From a virus, in the IMG/VR virus record IMGVR_UViG_3300048065_000122, positions 1-27,113 of that record: a stretch of 27,113 nucleotides of DNA. One strand, 5' to 3'. Below are positions 1-6,523 of this stretch, piece after piece (within the stretch, counting starts at the first letter, position 1; the number at the start of each line of letters is the position of its first letter). The notes below the pieces were generated by a model that worked only from the letters and a program-made list of their open reading frames with translations, had not been told where the DNA came from and did not search any database. A program made the translations under genes and the position numbers.

Positions 1-2
1 AT

Positions 3-686
3 AGCTTTACAGTATCAGGTTCTAACCTTATCTTTGACACGGCTCTGACAGCCTCAGACAGCATTGACTTTGTTGTTGCTCTGGGTGATGTGCTGGGTGT
101 TGGTTCGGTTACTGATGGGGCTATTACAGCTAACAAGATTGGTGCTGACGCTGTTACTACAGCTAAGATACAGGACGGTGCTGTGACTGCGGCAAAGATT
201 GATAGCTTGCCAACAGGGTCTGTGTTGCAAGTTGTAAGTGCAACCAAGACAGACAAGCAATCAACAACAAGTGCAACACCCTCTGACATAACAGGATTAA
301 GCGTGTCAATAACGCCAACTAGCACATCAAGTAAAATACTTGTTATGACCAGCATAAACTATGGTGGCGATACTAATTTTTATGGGGCTTTCTTTGTTAA
401 AAGAAATTCTACAGATATTGTTTTAAGCACAGTTGGAACTGGTAATCAGGTAAACTCAACCTTTGGAGTTGGTGGCGATAGCTCAGATGGGGCATATAAA
501 TTAAACGGCACGGCACACTCTTATTTAGACAGCCCAGCAACTACATCTGCGGTTACATACAAAGTGCAGTTTGCCAGTACACACTCTAGTATTAGTTTGG
601 CTGTTAACGGAACAGGTAACACAGATAATAACTCCTACATTATTGGCGGCACATCAACCATTACTGTTATGGAAATAGCGGGATAG
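3..686 (+). CDS. Tail fibre / receptor-binding protein, C-terminal part (5' end outside window)
   Basis: The frame is open from the first bases of the window to a TAG at 684-686, so the true start lies upstream; an ATG at 90 is only an internal Met. The visible N-terminal part carries a repeated pattern DGA(I/V)T..KI typical of fibrous phage tail proteins, followed from about position 216 by a beta-rich, Ser/Thr-rich domain starting GSVLQVV and ending VMEIAG. The next gene repeats that terminal domain, so this looks like a receptor-contacting tip module. It lies just upstream of the lysis genes, as tail fibre gene 17 does in T7. The family assignment rests on position, repeat pattern and composition, not on a catalytic motif. 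Confidence 0.75.
   Translation, partial: SFTVSGSNLIFDTALTASDSIDFVVALGDVLGVGSVTDGAITANKIGADAVTTAKIQDGAVTAAKIDSLPTGSVLQVVSATKTDKQSTTSATPSDITGLSVSITPTSTSSKILVMTSINYGGDTNFYGAFFVKRNSTDIVLSTVGTGNQVNSTFGVGGDSSDGAYKLNGTAHSYLDSPATTSAVTYKVQFASTHSSISLAVNGTGNTDNNSYIIGGTSTITVMEIAG
114..200 (+). repeat. Threefold coding repeat in tail fibre (DGAxT-x-KI type)
   Basis: Three consecutive units of nine or ten codons end in Lys-Ile (DGAITANKI, GADAVTTAKI, QDGAVTAAKI). Such repeats are common in the shafts of phage fibres, where they form a trimeric stem. The repeat is degenerate at DNA level. Confidence 0.7.
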
Positions 687-696
687 GGAGACTGAC

Positions 697-1170
697 ATGG
701 CACTTATAAAACTAAACAATCAGTCTCTGTCTGCTGTGACATCGGCTGGCTTGCCTATTAGGGCTGGTAGTGTGTTGCAGGTGGTTGAAGGTAGGTCAGC
801 CGCAACTGAGTTTTTTCCCACTACTTTAAACACTTATGAGGATATAGGGCTTTCTGTAAGCATCACCCCTTCTTCTAGTTCCAGTGAAATCTTTGTGACT
901 TTTACCGTAGGGATTGCGGCAAACAATGTAAATCTTTTAGACACAAGGCTATTACGAGATAGCACAGTTATCCTAAATACCACTCAGTATTATAGTGGCG
1001 CACATTGGCAAGGCGCAAATGGCGCAAGTGTTATTTTAGATGCGCCATCAACTACCTCTGCTGTAACGTATAAAGTTCAAGGCTCTCAATCTGCTAGTGG
1101 TATTGGTAATGCAAGGTGGCAATATAACAATGCTGTTTCCTCTATTATTGCTATGGAGATTGCAGGGTGA
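697..1170 (+). CDS. Small tail-fibre-like protein, paralogue of the preceding fibre tip
   Basis: 157 residues, preceded by a GGGAG ribosome-binding site at 686-690. The protein shares a series of blocks with the C-terminal domain of the upstream fibre: GSVLQVV, GLSVSITP followed by a Ser-rich run, a Ser/Ala-Pro-(A/S)TTSAVTYKVQ block, and a terminal MEIAG. The first 24 residues differ and replace the shaft, so this appears to be a free-standing tip domain made by duplication. It may be an accessory fibre or adhesin in the virion. The stop overlaps the next start by one base. Function is inferred from the paralogy. Confidence 0.7.
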   Translation: MALIKLNNQSLSAVTSAGLPIRAGSVLQVVEGRSAATEFFPTTLNTYEDIGLSVSITPSSSSSEIFVTFTVGIAANNVNLLDTRLLRDSTVILNTTQYYSGAHWQGANGASVILDAPSTTSAVTYKVQGSQSASGIGNARWQYNNAVSSIIAMEIAG

Positions 1171-1346
1171 TGGACGAAACACAATCACAACTAGATGCCC
1201 ACGAGCGAGAGTGTGCAGTGAGATATGAACTTGTTCAAAGTAAACTAGAATCGCTTGACAAACGTATGTGGCGGCTAGAGGCTATGCTTATGGCTTCTAC
1301 TGCCTCTATGATTGGTATTGCGGTGATGTTAATAACCAAACTATAA
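1170..1346 (+). CDS. Small coiled-coil / single-TM protein, holin-accessory (XhlA-like) candidate
   Basis: 58 residues. The start ATG at 1170 shares a base with the preceding TGA, indicating translational coupling. The first ~37 residues are charged and heptad-like (a Leu/Glu/Arg-rich helix). The last ~20 form one hydrophobic segment (MASTASMIGIAVMLI) ending in Lys-Leu. This architecture, cytoplasmic helix plus C-terminal membrane anchor, resembles the small XhlA-type haemolysin/holin partners. It opens the lysis cassette, which supports a role in membrane lesion formation. No conserved active residue can be checked. Confidence 0.6.
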   Translation: MDETQSQLDAHERECAVRYELVQSKLESLDKRMWRLEAMLMASTASMIGIAVMLITKL

Positions 1347-1363
1347 CATAAGGAGAGTAGGCT

Positions 1364-1819
1364 ATGCTGGCAGAACTTGCCGCCGCTAATGCCGCCTTTG
1401 CTGTAATCAAGAAGTTTATTTCCAATGGAAGAGAACTGGCTGACTGTACGAAAGCTATCAGTGACTTTGTTACAGCAAAGGACGCTCTTCAGAAACGAGG
1501 TAACAAGAAGAAGAACTCTTGGTTTGGAAAGTTAAGCGGTAACACTGCGGATGATTTAGAAGAGTTCATGGCGTTAGAAAAGATACGTCAACATGAAGAA
1601 GAATTAAAACAGTTTATGATATACTGTGGTCGTGCTGGCTTATGGCATGATTGGATTAGGTTTCAAGCACAGGCTCGTAAACGTAGACAACAAGAAAAGA
1701 TTGAAGCTGTTCGTAGACGACAGGAACTAATAGAAGTTCTTGGTTACGCTACGGTAGCTGTAACACTAGTGGCGGTATGTGCAAGCGTATTATATGCCGC
1801 TTGGATATGGAGAAACTAA
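1364..1819 (+). CDS. C-terminally membrane-anchored basic coiled-coil protein of the lysis region
   Basis: 151 residues with an AAGGAG site at 1350-1355. The N-terminus is Ala-rich and helical. The middle (about residues 65-125) is a highly charged Glu/Arg/Lys helix, and residues ~127-148 are one hydrophobic membrane span ending in Trp-Arg-Asn. T7 carries its Rz-type spanin in this neighbourhood, but that protein is anchored at its N-terminus whereas this one is tail-anchored. I therefore do not call it a spanin. A lysis or membrane-remodelling role is inferred from position only. Its TAA overlaps the holin ATG. Confidence 0.65.
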   Translation: MLAELAAANAAFAVIKKFISNGRELADCTKAISDFVTAKDALQKRGNKKKNSWFGKLSGNTADDLEEFMALEKIRQHEEELKQFMIYCGRAGLWHDWIRFQAQARKRRQQEKIEAVRRRQELIEVLGYATVAVTLVAVCASVLYAAWIWRN

Positions 1820-2226
1820 TGATACAAGCACTGATACCACAGTTGCTTCCTATTCTGGGTAACGCTATAGATAAAGTAATACCTGACAATGTATCTAAGG
1901 AAGTAGCTAAAAAAGAACTTGAAAAAGCACTAGTAGATAATGCTAACAGTATTAATCTTGAAACTATTAAAACAAATCAGATTGAAGCTGGACACCGTTC
2001 AGTGTGGGTATCAGGTTGGAGGCCAGCTATCGGCTGGTCGTGTAGCCTTGGCATTGCGTGGCTCTTTATTGGACATCCACTGGCTACGTGGGTAACTATG
2101 CTTACTGGTAATGATAGTATGGTAATGCCTACCATTCCTACAGACATCTTACTTGAGCTTACCTTTGCTATGCTTGGTATGGCTGGTCTGCGTACTTTTG
2201 AAAAGTTGAAAGGTATTACTAAGTAG
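1819..2226 (+). CDS. Holin with three-TM (GTA-type) architecture
   Basis: 135 residues from the ATG at 1819, which overlaps the previous TAA (TAATG) and follows a GGAG site at 1809-1812. Longer in-frame starts at 1777 and 1807 would overlap the upstream gene more and are less likely. An amphipathic N-terminal half leads to a block containing GHRSVWVSGWRPAIGW, then hydrophobic segments. The H-x-S-x-F/W-V-x-G-W-R-P-x-x-G-W pattern is characteristic of the 3-TM holin family first described for gene-transfer-agent release. It would form the inner-membrane hole that lets the cytoplasmic lysozyme (2318) reach the peptidoglycan. Confidence 0.8.
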   Translation: MIQALIPQLLPILGNAIDKVIPDNVSKEVAKKELEKALVDNANSINLETIKTNQIEAGHRSVWVSGWRPAIGWSCSLGIAWLFIGHPLATWVTMLTGNDSMVMPTIPTDILLELTFAMLGMAGLRTFEKLKGITK

Positions 2227-2321
2227 TGGAATTAATACATATAGAAATGATTATACATCTTCTTGTACTAACAGGAGTATGGGTAAACACTATTCTTAAT
2301 ATATTGAGTAGACGTAAATGA
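2226..2321 (+). CDS. Tiny single-TM protein between holin and lysozyme
   Basis: 31 codons from a GTG at 2226 that overlaps the holin TAG (TAGTG), ending in a TGA that overlaps the lysozyme ATG (ATGA). An internal hydrophobic stretch of about 19 residues (MIIHLLVLTGVWVNTILNI) is followed by Ser-Arg-Arg-Lys, a typical one-span protein with a basic cytoplasmic tail. The perfect fit between two coupled genes argues that it is translated. It could be an antiholin, a small spanin-like protein or just a coupling ORF. Length and start are uncertain. Confidence 0.5.
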   Translation: MELIHIEMIIHLLVLTGVWVNTILNILSRRK

Positions 2322-2731
2322 ATAAACTTATTGAACAACTTAAACGGCATGAGGGGCTTCGGCTTACACCATATAAATGTACGGCAGACAAGTGGACTAT
2401 AGGCGTAGGGAGAAATCTGGAAGACGTAGGTATCTCAGAGGAAGAGGCAGAAATGCTTCTACACAACGATATACAAAGAGCGTCACATCAACTGAAGGAA
2501 CGCTTTCCGTGGACGTTGGAACTAGACGAGGTACGTTTCTCAGCCCTACTCAACTTCGTCTTCAACGTAGGCATAGGGACAGCCTCAAAGTTCGTAAACG
2601 CAATGGCTCTGCTAAAGGCAAGAAACTACGATATGGCGGCTGACGAGTTTCTAAAAAGCCGCTGGGCTAAACAAGTAGGTAATCGTGCCATTGAAGTTAC
2701 AGACCAGATACGTACAGGAGAATGGAAGTGA
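2318..2731 (+). CDS. Endolysin: GH24 (T4-type) lysozyme
   Basis: 137 residues. It hydrolyses the MurNAc-GlcNAc bond of peptidoglycan. The catalytic layout is E12, eight residues, C21, five residues, T27 (KRHEG...KC...WTIGVGR), the Glu-8-Asp/Cys-5-Thr triad of GH24 enzymes, with Cys in the middle position. A second conserved block around residues 70-88 (ALLNFVFNVGIG) matches the family. There is no signal peptide or signal-anchor segment, so export should depend on the holin at 1819. This differs from T7, which uses an amidase (gp3.5) as endolysin, and no amidase gene is seen here. Confidence 0.92.
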   Translation: MNKLIEQLKRHEGLRLTPYKCTADKWTIGVGRNLEDVGISEEEAEMLLHNDIQRASHQLKERFPWTLELDEVRFSALLNFVFNVGIGTASKFVNAMALLKARNYDMAADEFLKSRWAKQVGNRAIEVTDQIRTGEWK

Positions 2732-2865
2732 GTGATGAAAACATAGGGGAAAAGATAGGTTTTCCCAACGCAAAGTATTTAAAAGACCCTAAGAAAAAAA
2801 AAGAAAAGAAAGAAAGTTTACTTAAATACTACAAAAGAAAAATTAAAGAACTAACCACGTCATGA
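2722..2865 (+). CDS. Small lysine-rich protein between lysozyme and small terminase
   Basis: 47 codons from the ATG at 2722, preceded by AGGAG at 2717-2721. It overlaps the end of the lysozyme gene by ten bases and its TGA overlaps the next ATG (ATGA at 2862). Residues ~18-44 are strongly basic, with a run of Lys encoded by an A-rich stretch at about 2785-2840. No family is recognised. It sits immediately upstream of the terminase genes, but any packaging role would be a guess. Confidence 0.5.
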   Translation: MEVSDENIGEKIGFPNAKYLKDPKKKKEKKESLLKYYKRKIKELTTS

Positions 2866-3077
2866 CAGAAAAACAACTGATGGAGACTCTGCACGATGCA
2901 GTCACTAGAGACTTGCTAATGCGTGTACAGAGTGGCGAAGCAACGGCTAGTGAGCTATCAGTAGCTGTTAAGTTTCTTAAAGACAACGGTGCAAGCCTTG
3001 ATGTTATCACAGCAGAAAGTCCTATGGCTAGTCTGCTAGAGAACCTACCCTTTGAATCAGCGGAGAAAATACAATGA
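2862..3077 (+). CDS. Terminase small subunit (T7 gp18 / DNA maturase A type)
   Basis: 71 residues, slightly shorter than T7 gp18 (89). The pattern of a helical N-terminus, then GEATASELSVAVKFLKDNGA, is the usual signature of small terminases in marine T7-like phages. It would recognise concatemeric DNA and present it to the large subunit encoded at 3378. Both ends overlap neighbours by ATGA, consistent with coupled translation in the packaging operon. Confidence 0.85.
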   Translation: MTEKQLMETLHDAVTRDLLMRVQSGEATASELSVAVKFLKDNGASLDVITAESPMASLLENLPFESAEKIQ

Positions 3078-3385
3078 GAGGGCATAACGCAAGTTTAACA
3101 TCTAAAAATGTTACGCTCCCTGCTGACCAATCTTGGTTAAAAATACTAGACGATAATCCTAGCCGCATGTACTTGGTAATTCAGAATGACCACGATAATC
3201 ACTCTATTACTATTGGTTTCAGTAATAATACTACTGCACCTACTAGTGGTCTAAACCTTGCAGGTTCTAACACAGTGGGTGATAAAGCGGCTACATGGGA
3301 GTTCTCAGTAGCACCTCTTAACGCTGTATGGGCAAAGGTAAACGATGCTCACGCACATGACATTGAAGTAATATACGATGACTAA
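3074..3385 (+). CDS. Small beta-rich protein between terminase subunits, unknown function
   Basis: 103 residues with a GGAG site upstream (3061-3064) and overlaps on both sides (ATGA at 3074; eight bases with the large terminase). The sequence alternates hydrophobic and polar residues (SWLKILDDNPSRMYLVIQN; ITIGFSN), suggesting a beta-sandwich, and has no membrane segment. I do not recognise the family. A minor virion or decoration protein is conceivable from the fold type, but nothing in the sequence shows it. Confidence 0.7.
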   Translation: MRGHNASLTSKNVTLPADQSWLKILDDNPSRMYLVIQNDHDNHSITIGFSNNTTAPTSGLNLAGSNTVGDKAATWEFSVAPLNAVWAKVNDAHAHDIEVIYDD

Positions 3386-5048
3386 TGTACCACAGGCTCT
3401 ACATGACTTTAGGAACTTTACGTACCTAGTCTGGCAACATCTGGGGTTACCAGAGCCTACCCCAGTACAGTATGACATTGCTAACTATCTTCAACACAGT
3501 CCCAAGCGTTGTATCATCGAAGCATTTCGTGGTGTGGGTAAATCCTATATCACAGCCGCCTACGTTGTCCACCAGCTACTGCTAGACCCTGACAAGAAGT
3601 TTATGGTAGTCTCTGCATCTAAGGCTCGTGCTGATGACTTCAGTACGTTTACACAGCGTATTATCACAGAGATACCTATCTGTCAACACCTAGTGGCTAA
3701 AGAAGGTCAACGCTGGTCTAAGATTGCCTTTGACGTAGCACCTGCTAAAGCCTCTGGTTCTCCCTCAGTAAAGTCTGTGGGTGTTACTGGACAGCTTACT
3801 GGTTCTCGTGCTGACGTTATTATTGCAGATGACGTGGAAGTACCTAACAACAGTATGACACACATGATGCGAGAAAGACTTGCAGAGAGTGTAAAAGAGT
3901 TTGACGCTGTTCTAAAGCCTGACGGTAACATTATCTACCTTGGTACACCACAGAATGAGATGTCCTTGTACAACACACTGACTACTCGTGGCTATGATAT
4001 GCGTATCTGGCCTGCTCGTTACCCTACCCTAGAACGCTCTGAAAAGGCGTATGGTAGCCGTCTTGCACCTACACTGTATGATTCTATACAAAAAGAAGGA
4101 GAGGCTCTCTATGGCCTTCCTACAGACCCTAAACGATTTACAGATGATGACTTACTAGAAAGAGAACTTAGTTATGGACGCAGTGGCTTTGCTTTACAGT
4201 TTATGCTGGACACCTCACTCTCCGATGGTGACAAGTATCCACTTAAACTCAGTGACCTCATCGTGTATTCATGCGATAGAGATACAGCTCCAGAAAAAAT
4301 GGTCTACGGAATTTTTAGACCTCTCACAGAGCTACCGAATGTTGGACTGAGTGGTGACCGTTTCTACGCCCCTGAGGACACTCTAGGTCGTTCAGAGTAC
4401 TCTGGTAGCGTTTTAGCCATTGACCCCTCTGGTAGAGGCTCTGACGAGACTGCATACGCTGTTGTAAAGATGCTTAACGGTTTCTTGTATGTGGTAGATG
4501 CTGGTGGTGTAGAGGGTGGTTATAGTGACAATACACTACAACACCTCACTGACCTAGCTAAGTTACATAAAGTAAACTCTGTATTGATTGAGAGTAACTT
4601 TGGTGACGGTATGTTTACTGAACTACTGAAGCCTTATGTAGATAAGACGTACCCAGTGACTATAGAAGAGGTACGACACAGTAAACAAAAGGAACTACGT
4701 ATCATTGATACACTAGAACCTGTTATGAACCAGCATAGATTGGTCATAGACCCTAAGGTTATCATTAGGGATTACGATAGTGTACAGCATATGCCCCCTG
4801 AGAAGGCGGCTAAGTACATGCTTACATACCAGATGACACGTATAACTAAGGCTCGTGGAGCTTTAGCACACGATGATAGGCTTGATGTGTTAGCTATGGC
4901 TGTCCAGTATTGGGTAGACCAGATGGCTAGTGACGCTGATAGTGCCATGAGGGAACGTAAGAGTGAGCTTATGGATGCTGAATTAGACAAGTTTATGAGG
5001 AATGTTAATACAAGTACTATGAAAGTAAGTAGTAGTACATGGTTCTAA
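3378..5048 (+). CDS. Terminase large subunit (T7 gp19 / DNA maturase B type)
   Basis: 556 residues, close to T7 gp19 (586). The N-terminal ATPase carries a Walker A motif, R51-GVGKS (52-56), and a Walker B motif VIIADD with D151/D152. The C-terminal RNase H-like nuclease shows the expected acidic residues: D349 (AIDPSGRG), E405 (LIESNFGDG) and the D499/D500/D503 cluster (HDDRLD). It pumps DNA into the prohead through the portal and cuts concatemers. The TAA stop at 5046-5048 lies inside the phage-type promoter motif at 5045-5061. Confidence 0.96.
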   Translation: MTNVPQALHDFRNFTYLVWQHLGLPEPTPVQYDIANYLQHSPKRCIIEAFRGVGKSYITAAYVVHQLLLDPDKKFMVVSASKARADDFSTFTQRIITEIPICQHLVAKEGQRWSKIAFDVAPAKASGSPSVKSVGVTGQLTGSRADVIIADDVEVPNNSMTHMMRERLAESVKEFDAVLKPDGNIIYLGTPQNEMSLYNTLTTRGYDMRIWPARYPTLERSEKAYGSRLAPTLYDSIQKEGEALYGLPTDPKRFTDDDLLERELSYGRSGFALQFMLDTSLSDGDKYPLKLSDLIVYSCDRDTAPEKMVYGIFRPLTELPNVGLSGDRFYAPEDTLGRSEYSGSVLAIDPSGRGSDETAYAVVKMLNGFLYVVDAGGVEGGYSDNTLQHLTDLAKLHKVNSVLIESNFGDGMFTELLKPYVDKTYPVTIEEVRHSKQKELRIIDTLEPVMNQHRLVIDPKVIIRDYDSVQHMPPEKAAKYMLTYQMTRITKARGALAHDDRLDVLAMAVQYWVDQMASDADSAMRERKSELMDAELDKFMRNVNTSTMKVSSSTWF

Positions 5049-5061
5049 AGTTGACCTAGAG
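5045..5061 (+). promoter_or_regulatory. Phage RNAP promoter candidate, terminus-proximal (phiOR-like position)
   Basis: The sequence CTAAAGTTGACCTAGAG differs at one position (T to G, two before the putative +1 G) from the two identical copies at 10916 and 20084. It overlaps the stop codon of the large terminase gene. In T7 a promoter (phiOR) lies in the equivalent place downstream of gene 19, near the right terminus. Transcription would run into the gene-free region. Confidence 0.65.
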
Positions 5062-5080
5062 AGGGGCTGAGGGTTTACCT

Positions 5081-5100
5081 AAGTATATATAGCTATACTT
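5081..5100 (+). repeat. Hairpin just downstream of the phage promoter
   Basis: AAGTATA (5081-5087) and TATACTT (5094-5100) are perfect complements around a six-base spacer; the centre (5088-5097) is itself palindromic. It begins about 22 nt after the putative transcription start at 5059. It could be an RNA hairpin or a protein-binding palindrome. Confidence 0.5.
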
Positions 5101-5247
5101 CGGCTCTTTTCTAGGGACTACTCCTACTAGATACCCCTGACTAAAAATATACAGAAAAATATGAGGGGGTTATACGTACAGGAGCAGGGCGAGTTTCCCC
5201 ATGACTATATATATGCCTAGGGTGTAGGCGTGTTGCCCCATCCAAAA

Positions 5248-5301
5248 CCATGCCACACTACACCTAAGCACACTTAAGCAATCATAAAGTGTGGCGCATG
5301 G
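5248..5301 (+). repeat. Imperfect 12-bp inverted repeat in the terminus region
   Basis: CCATGCCACACT (5248-5259) pairs with AGTGTGGCGCATGG (5288-5301) apart from a two-base bulge. A competing pairing, ACTACAC (5257-5263) with GTGTAGT (5310-5316), leads directly into eight T residues (5316-5323). Together this could be a late-transcript terminator or a packaging signal. The loops are long (28 and 46 nt), so a terminator reading is only tentative. Confidence 0.45.
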
Positions 5302-5448
5302 TGTCCAAAGTGTAGTTTTTTTTGTGCATTATATAGTGTCATGGGTTTTTAAAGTGTTTCTTTGGTGTCTTTGTTTGTTTTTATCTATTTTTTTTCGTAA
5401 TGTTTTCAATGCTTTGTAAATTAATTTCATAATCTGTTATTTTTATTG

Positions 5449-5478
5449 TTTACTTTCTTTTATCTTTCGATTTATACT
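5449..5478 (+). promoter_or_regulatory. Sigma70-type early promoter candidate
   Basis: TTTACT (5449-5454), an 18-nt spacer, then TATACT (5473-5478), which matches the -10 consensus at five of six positions. A long A/T-rich stretch lies upstream, as in promoters with UP elements. It precedes the first early gene at 5615 and would let host RNA polymerase start the infection programme. Confidence 0.5.
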
Positions 5479-5614
5479 GAAGGGGAAGTTAAGGAAAACC
5501 GAAACCAACGAGACAAGGCCTAGGGCTGGTATACAAAAGGTTTAGGGGCAAACGTTACCTAGCGTGGTTAAGCTTCAAGAATACACAACGAAACACTAGA
5601 TAGGATTTGAAACA

Positions 5615-5800
5615 ATGGCGCAGATTAAGCGAATTACAGCAATTGAATTAACACTAACGCATAGAGAATTGACAACACTAAGCTTGGCACTAGATGCAAA
5701 GAAACAACAAGAAGAGGAAAAGTTTGGGGAAGGTAATGCTTTCCGTGCTACTATGAGATTGATAGCCGATATTGAAGAAGCCTATCAGCTTACAAAATAA
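5615..5800 (+). CDS. Small early protein, unknown function
   Basis: 61 residues with a weak AGGA-type site about ten bases upstream. The protein is mixed-charge and predicted helical, with no Cys and no membrane segment (for example TLTHRELTTLSLALDAKK). No family is recognised. As the first gene after the terminus region, read from a host-type promoter, it occupies the place where T7-like phages keep host-takeover proteins such as anti-restriction factors. That role is positional inference only. Confidence 0.65.
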   Translation: MAQIKRITAIELTLTHRELTTLSLALDAKKQQEEEKFGEGNAFRATMRLIADIEEAYQLTK

Positions 5801-5804
5801 TTGC

Positions 5805-5833
5805 TTGACACTATAAACGCTAGGGGCTACCAT
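5805..5833 (+). promoter_or_regulatory. Sigma70-type promoter with perfect -35
   Basis: TTGACA (5805-5810), a 17-nt spacer and TACCAT (5828-5833; four of six -10 matches) precede the gene at 5863. An inverted repeat at 5819-5842 straddles the -10 box, so the site may be controlled by a bound repressor or the repeat may act in RNA from upstream transcription. Confidence 0.55.
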
Positions 5834-5842
5834 GTCCCTAGC
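5819..5842 (+). repeat. 8-bp stem inverted repeat over the early -10 box
   Basis: GCTAGGGG (5819-5826) pairs with TCCCTAGC (5835-5842), including one G-T wobble, around an eight-base loop. It resembles the hairpin at 6735-6758 in sequence and in its position between two early genes. Confidence 0.55.
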
Positions 5843-5862
5843 AATCAAGAAAGGACAGGACT

Positions 5863-6456
5863 ATGAGCAAGCATAACATCCGCAAAATGTACAAGTATGC
5901 ACTAGCAAACTTGACAGAACAAGAAATTGAGCAAGCGAAGCACTGGTATGATGAGGCAAAAGAAGAAGCCAAGGCCATTGCAGAAAAGCTAGATATGCCT
6001 GTCTATATTGTGGTGGGTGTTATGGCGGCCTTGTCACCTAATAACAAATGGGAAAGAAACCTAGTCAATGCCTATGAATTGTGTAAAGCTTTTCAAGACG
6101 GGCAAGGCATGGATAGCGTCAAGGTATCTACCTATCATAAGATGAAAGAAAAAGCATGGGGCATCTTGACAGAATTTCCAGACTATGAGACAGTAGTAGT
6201 ACGCCTATCTGGTAAAAAGATTATCAGTTTTTTCAGGAATATCATGGGCGAAGACGATATAACTATTGACGGACACGCAAGAAACATTTACTATAACGAA
6301 AGGGTAGGACTAACAGACGCAAAGACTAGCATAGGCGTGAAAGAATACGCTAAACTGCAAAAAGAATATTTGACAGTGGCAAAAGAATTTGATATGCTAG
6401 GTAGACAGATGCAAGCCATAACATGGGTAGCATGGAAAAAGAAACACAATATTTAA
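5863..6456 (+). CDS. HhH-GPD DNA-glycosylase-like early protein
   Basis: 197 residues, with an AGGACAGGA site upstream. Residues ~46-70 (VYIVVGVMAALSPNNKWERN) and ~115-142 recall the core of the HhH-GPD superfamily. LSGKKIISFFRN followed by ITIDGHARNI corresponds to the helix-hairpin-helix Lys and the catalytic Asp of endonuclease III (GVGRKTA...VDTH). Here K118/K119 and D136 are 17-18 residues apart; K120 and D138 of endonuclease III are 18 apart. The usual iron-sulphur Cys cluster is absent. It may excise damaged or host-modified bases, or be a catalytically altered relative. The assignment comes from motif reading, not a search. Confidence 0.55.
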   Translation: MSKHNIRKMYKYALANLTEQEIEQAKHWYDEAKEEAKAIAEKLDMPVYIVVGVMAALSPNNKWERNLVNAYELCKAFQDGQGMDSVKVSTYHKMKEKAWGILTEFPDYETVVVRLSGKKIISFFRNIMGEDDITIDGHARNIYYNERVGLTDAKTSIGVKEYAKLQKEYLTVAKEFDMLGRQMQAITWVAWKKKHNI

Positions 6457-6457
6457 C

Positions 6458-6487
6458 TTGACAACATCCTGAACATGATGATAAACT
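6458..6487 (+). promoter_or_regulatory. Sigma70-type promoter with perfect -35
   Basis: TTGACA (6458-6463), an 18-nt spacer, then TAAACT (6482-6487). A palindrome ATAAAC-T-GTTTAT (6481-6493) covers the -10 box. It would drive the gene at 6524 and the small early genes after it. A better TATAAT at 6493-6498 is too far from this -35 to pair with it. Confidence 0.5.
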
Positions 6488-6523
6488 GTTTATATAATCA
6501 ACCAACCTTGAAAGGGTAAGACA

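Larger units (their letters stand above)
5049..5614 (+). other. Gene-free late/early junction, probable site of genome termini
   Basis: No ORF over about 20 codons with a plausible start is present in 566 nt. The stretch separates late packaging genes from early genes, which sit at opposite ends of linear T7-type genomes. The joined terminal repeat or terminase cut site is therefore expected here. It contains a promoter motif at its left edge, several inverted repeats (5081-5100, 5215-5229, 5248-5301), a T8 run at 5316-5323, an A+T-rich zone about 5320-5480 and a sigma70-like promoter at 5449-5478. The exact ends cannot be read from one sequence. Confidence 0.6.

Noticed and set aside
1777-1818. 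Longer holin start at ATG 1777 or 1807
   Set aside because: The N-terminal extension (Cys/Arg-rich) lies inside the upstream gene, while the ATG at 1819 has a GGAG site and a TAATG coupling.
2377-2643. 88-codon + strand ORF inside the lysozyme gene
   Set aside because: It is an out-of-frame shadow of a convincing GH24 gene, Arg-rich from reading the alternate register, with no ribosome-binding site.
5161-5220. Short ORF starting at ATG 5161 in the late/early junction
   Set aside because: Only about 19 codons, no convincing ribosome-binding site, and located in a region of inverted repeats.
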